A stretch of DNA of 64,000 bases, taken from assembly GCF_964036645.1 (NCBI RefSeq), contig NZ_OZ038525.1, forward strand, positions 3,600,001 through 3,664,000. Reading direction: 5' to 3'. The stretch is from Tenacibaculum sp. 190524A02b. GTDB lineage: Bacteria > Bacteroidota > Bacteroidia > Flavobacteriales > Flavobacteriaceae. The notes under the pieces are model-generated. The model did not search any database, had not been told where the DNA came from, and was given only the letters and a program-made list of their open reading frames with translations. The position numbers were made by a program, and so were the translations under genes. Numbering within the stretch: the stretch's first letter is position 1; each line of letters starts with the position of its first letter. Below, piece after piece: positions 61,037 to 64,000 of the stretch.

Positions 61037-61714
61037 ATGAGCGGATTACTAAAATCTTCTATCGGAAGAAAATTTGCCATGGCACTTTCGGCATTTTTCT
61101 TAATGTTTTTTTTACTACAGCATTTTGTAATTAATTTTACTTCAATTTTTCCAGATGATGGGTCTACTTTTAATAAGTTGTCTCACTTTATGGGAACAAA
61201 TCCACTAATTCAATATGTGATGCAGCCAGTATTAATTTTTGGTGTTGTTTTTCACTTTGTAATGGGGTTTGTTTTAGAGTTAAAAAACAAAAACGCACGT
61301 AAAGTAAGCTATGCTAAAAATAATGGAGCAGCGAATTCTACTTGGATGAGTCGTAACATGATTTACAGTGGATTGTTTATTTTAATTTTTATGGTAATTC
61401 ACTTTATTGATTTTTGGATTCCTGAATTAAATACAAAATACGTTCTTGGAGATATGAGCGGACTTCATAATGGAGAGTTTAGGTATTTTCATGAATTACA
61501 AGAAAAGTTTGTCCCAATTTGGAGAGTAGCTTTGTATTGTCTTGGATTTGTTTTCTTAGCGTTACACTTATTACATGGGTTTAATTCTGCATTTCAATCT
61601 GTTGGAGCAAATAATAAATACACAAGAGGATTGAAAACATTTAGTAAAATTTATGCGATTGGTATTCCTGTAGGATTTATCATTATTGCATTGTTTCATC
61701 ATTTCAATCATTAA
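61037..61714 (+). CDS. sdhC: Succinate dehydrogenase cytochrome b subunit
   Basis: 225 residues with five TM segments and conserved haem His residues (QHFVIN, FHFVMGFV, MVIHFIDFW, LHLLHGF). The layout is the fused five-helix diheme anchor of Bacteroidota complex II (TIGR02046 type). It transfers electrons between quinone and the iron-sulfur subunit and anchors SdhAB on the cytoplasmic side. Stop to sdhA start: 18 bp. Confidence 0.92.
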   Translation: MSGLLKSSIGRKFAMALSAFFLMFFLLQHFVINFTSIFPDDGSTFNKLSHFMGTNPLIQYVMQPVLIFGVVFHFVMGFVLELKNKNARKVSYAKNNGAANSTWMSRNMIYSGLFILIFMVIHFIDFWIPELNTKYVLGDMSGLHNGEFRYFHELQEKFVPIWRVALYCLGFVFLALHLLHGFNSAFQSVGANNKYTRGLKTFSKIYAIGIPVGFIIIALFHHFNH

Positions 61715-61732
61715 TAAAAACCACTTAAAAAT

Positions 61733-63748
61733 ATGGCAATTTTAGATTCAAAAGTACCAAAAGGTCCATTAAAAGATAAGTGGACTACTTATAAAGATAA
61801 AATTAACTTAGTAAATCCTGCTAACAAGCGTTTAATTGACGTAATTGTTGTAGGTACTGGTTTAGCTGGAGGTTCGGCATCTGCTACTTTGGCTGAATTA
61901 GGATATAATGTAAAAGCTTTTGCTTATCAAGATTCTCCGCGTCGTGCGCACTCTATTGCGGCACAAGGAGGTATCAATGCAGCTAAAAACTATCAAGGAG
62001 ATGGAGATTCTTTTTACCGTTTATTTTATGATACTGTAAAAGGAGGAGATTACCGTTCTCGTGAAGCTAATGTGTATCGTTTAGCGCAAGTTTCTGCTAA
62101 TATTATAGATCAGTGTGTAGCGCAAGGTGTACCTTTTGCGCGTGATTATGGAGGATTATTAGACAATCGTTCGTTTGGTGGAGTATTAGTGTCTCGTACT
62201 TTTTATGCGAAAGGACAAACAGGGCAACAATTATTATTAGGAGCTTATTCAGCAATGAACCGTCAAATAGCACGTGGTAAGATTGAAATGTTCAATCGTC
62301 ATGAAATGCTTGATGTAGTAATTGTTGATGGAAAAGCGCGTGGTATTATTGCACGTAACTTAGTTACTGGAGAAATTGAGCGTCACTCAGCACATGCAGT
62401 AGTAATTGCTTCTGGAGGATATGGAAATGTATATTTCTTGTCAACCAATGCAATGGGATCAAATGCTACAGCTGCATGGAAAATTCATAAAAAAGGAGCA
62501 TTCTTTGCAAATCCTTGTTATACACAAATTCACCCAACTTGTATTCCACGTTCTGGAGATTACCAGTCTAAATTAACTTTAATGTCTGAGTCATTACGTA
62601 ATGATGGACGTATTTGGGTTCCTAAGAAAATGGAAGATGTAATGGCAATTAGAGAAGGACGTAAGAAGCCTACTGATTTGTCTGAAGAGGAAAGAGATTA
62701 TTACTTAGAAAGAAGATATCCTGCTTTTGGTAACTTAGTGCCTCGTGATGTTGCTTCTCGTGCAGCTAAAGAGCGTTGTGATGCTGGGTTTGGTGTAAAT
62801 GCAACAGGTGAAGCTGTGTATTTAGATTTCAAATCTGCTATTGAGCGTTACGGTAAAGAGCAAGCAAAATTAAAAGGAATAGATAACCCTACTGCAGCAA
62901 AAATTACTGAGTTAGGTGAAGCTATAGTTGAAGCAAAATATGGAAACTTATTCCAGATGTATGAAAAGATTGTAGATGACAATCCATACAAAACACCAAT
63001 GATGATTTATCCAGCAACCCACTATACTATGGGAGGAATTTGGGTAGATTATAATTTAATGACAACAATTCCTGGTTGTTATGCTATTGGTGAAGCAAAT
63101 TTCTCTGATCACGGAGCAAACCGTTTAGGAGCGTCTGCTTTAATGCAAGGTTTAGCTGATGGATATTTTGTATTGCCATATACTATTGGTGATTATTTAG
63201 CAGATGATATCCGTACAGGGAAAATTTCAACTGAAACAAAAGAGTTTGATGAGGCTGAAAAAGCTGTTAAAGAACGTATTGATTTCTTTGTAAATAATAA
63301 AGGAGAACATTCTGTAGATTATTACCACAAAAAATTAGGTAAAATCATGTGGGAGAAATGTGGGATGGCTCGTAACGAAAAAGGTTTAAAAGAAGCAATG
63401 GCAGAAATTAAAGCGTTACGTGAAGACTTCTGGAAAAATGTTACAGTACCTGGTGGAGCTAGTGAAATGAATCCTGAGTTAGAAAAAGCAGGTCGTGTAG
63501 CTGATTTCTTAGAATTAGGTGAATTATTTGCTAAAGATGCTTTAAACAGAACAGAGTCTTGTGGTGGTCACTTTAGGGAAGAATCAGTTGAGTTAGATGG
63601 ACCGCAAAAAGGAGAAGCAAAACGTGATGATAAGAACTTTGCGTATGTTTCTGCATGGGAATATAAAGGAGAGCCAGCTGATGCGGTTTTACATAAAGAA
63701 GAATTAGAGTTTAACGATATTGAACTAAAACAACGTTCATACAAATAA
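61733..63748 (+). CDS. sdhA: Succinate dehydrogenase/fumarate reductase flavoprotein subunit
   Basis: 671 residues. FAD-binding motif [19 protein letters not shown] near residue 40; [15 protein letters not shown] with the His that covalently binds [14 protein letters not shown] and [12 protein letters not shown] as active-site blocks; Arg residues of the dicarboxylate site are present. It oxidises succinate to fumarate. Middle gene of sdhCAB. Confidence 0.95.
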   Translation: MAILDSKVPKGPLKDKWTTYKDKINLVNPANKRLIDVIVVGTGLAGGSASATLAELGYNVKAFAYQDSPRRAHSIAAQGGINAAKNYQGDGDSFYRLFYDTVKGGDYRSREANVYRLAQVSANIIDQCVAQGVPFARDYGGLLDNRSFGGVLVSRTFYAKGQTGQQLLLGAYSAMNRQIARGKIEMFNRHEMLDVVIVDGKARGIIARNLVTGEIERHSAHAVVIASGGYGNVYFLSTNAMGSNATAAWKIHKKGAFFANPCYTQIHPTCIPRSGDYQSKLTLMSESLRNDGRIWVPKKMEDVMAIREGRKKPTDLSEEERDYYLERRYPAFGNLVPRDVASRAAKERCDAGFGVNATGEAVYLDFKSAIERYGKEQAKLKGIDNPTAAKITELGEAIVEAKYGNLFQMYEKIVDDNPYKTPMMIYPATHYTMGGIWVDYNLMTTIPGCYAIGEANFSDHGANRLGASALMQGLADGYFVLPYTIGDYLADDIRTGKISTETKEFDEAEKAVKERIDFFVNNKGEHSVDYYHKKLGKIMWEKCGMARNEKGLKEAMAEIKALREDFWKNVTVPGGASEMNPELEKAGRVADFLELGELFAKDALNRTESCGGHFREESVELDGPQKGEAKRDDKNFAYVSAWEYKGEPADAVLHKEELEFNDIELKQRSYK

Positions 63749-63758
63749 GAATAGAGAT

Positions 63759-64000
63759 ATGAGTAATATGAATCTTACGCTAAAAATTTGGAGACAAAAA
63801 GGAGCGAACGATAAAGGGAAAATGGTTGACTATAAGGTAACCGATATTTCTGAGCATATGTCTTTCTTAGAAATGATGGACGTATTAAACGAGCAATTAA
63901 TTAATAATGGAGAAGAGCCAGTTGCCTTTGACCATGACTGTCGTGAAGGAATTTGCGGAATGTGTTCAATGTATATTAATGGTGAAGCGCATGGGCCTGA
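63759..64000 (+). CDS. sdhB: Succinate dehydrogenase iron-sulfur subunit, 5' part
   Basis: ATG at 63759; the frame is open to the window edge (80 codons). Residues [19 protein letters not shown] open the N-terminal ferredoxin-like domain, and [15 protein letters not shown] supplies the Cys ligands of the [2Fe-2S] cluster. The two C-terminal clusters are outside the window. Starts 10 nt after sdhA. Confidence 0.93.
   Translation, partial: MSNMNLTLKIWRQKGANDKGKMVDYKVTDISEHMSFLEMMDVLNEQLINNGEEPVAFDHDCREGICGMCSMYINGEAHGP

Overview
The window is about 64 kb of AT-rich chromosome from a gliding or marine-type member of the Bacteroidota, most likely family Flavobacteriaceae (Tenacibaculum-like). 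This is inferred from several secreted enzymes with type IX secretion (T9SS) C-terminal sorting domains, promoters of the Bacteroidota type (TTG, about 19 nt, TAnnTTTG), DUF4292 and HU-CCDC81/SPOR proteins, and a Bacteroidota-type succinate dehydrogenase. No rRNA, tRNA, CRISPR array or insertion sequence was seen.

Layout. 1-11.8 kb: the end of mfd, a PP2C-like phosphatase, a T9SS chitinase, a drug/metabolite transporter, a putative outer-membrane barrel, a kinase-like unknown, a TonB-like protein, dprA, an HU/SPOR protein and a histidine-heptad lipoprotein. 12.1-13.5 kb: a compact three-gene cassette (small acidic protein, SecB-like chaperone, ADP-ribosyltransferase-like protein) that looks like a toxin-antitoxin-chaperone defence system related in layout to CmdTAC. 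13.9-21.2 kb: housekeeping genes (thioesterase, AI-2E permease, EnvC-like, DUF4292, TPR, sugar nucleotidyltransferase, peptide ABC ATPase). 21.4-36.0 kb: five secreted T9SS proteins (two M43 metalloproteases, a jelly-roll protein, a subtilisin-like protease, a beta-propeller protein) that share shuffled FN3/GEVED modules. 36.1-41.4 kb: an ABC-F ATPase, a cupredoxin-like protein, an AhpD-like protein, a 36-residue Cys-rich protein, an Abi-type HEPN protein with a structured 3' region, and an AraC regulator.

41.5-60.7 kb is an accessory island. A LexA/CI-like S24 repressor (58516-59316) faces a strong divergent promoter driving an 1167-residue protein of unknown function. Next on the same strand are an 851-residue polymorphic toxin, a long array of small immunity-type genes punctuated by six copies of a terminator/boundary repeat, a phage-type peptidoglycan hydrolase, a holin, three fibre-like paralogues with the same N-terminus, and a membrane-anchored protein that could act as a spanin. 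No capsid, terminase, sheath or portal gene is recognisable. I infer a self-contained toxin production and lysis/release module with an evolving toxin-tip/immunity array. This is the best candidate for an undescribed system.

60.9-64 kb: the sdhCAB operon, with sdhB cut by the window end. A 100-bp dispersed repeat occurs at 7759 and 60612, the second copy supplying the C-terminus and stop codon of a hydrolase gene.
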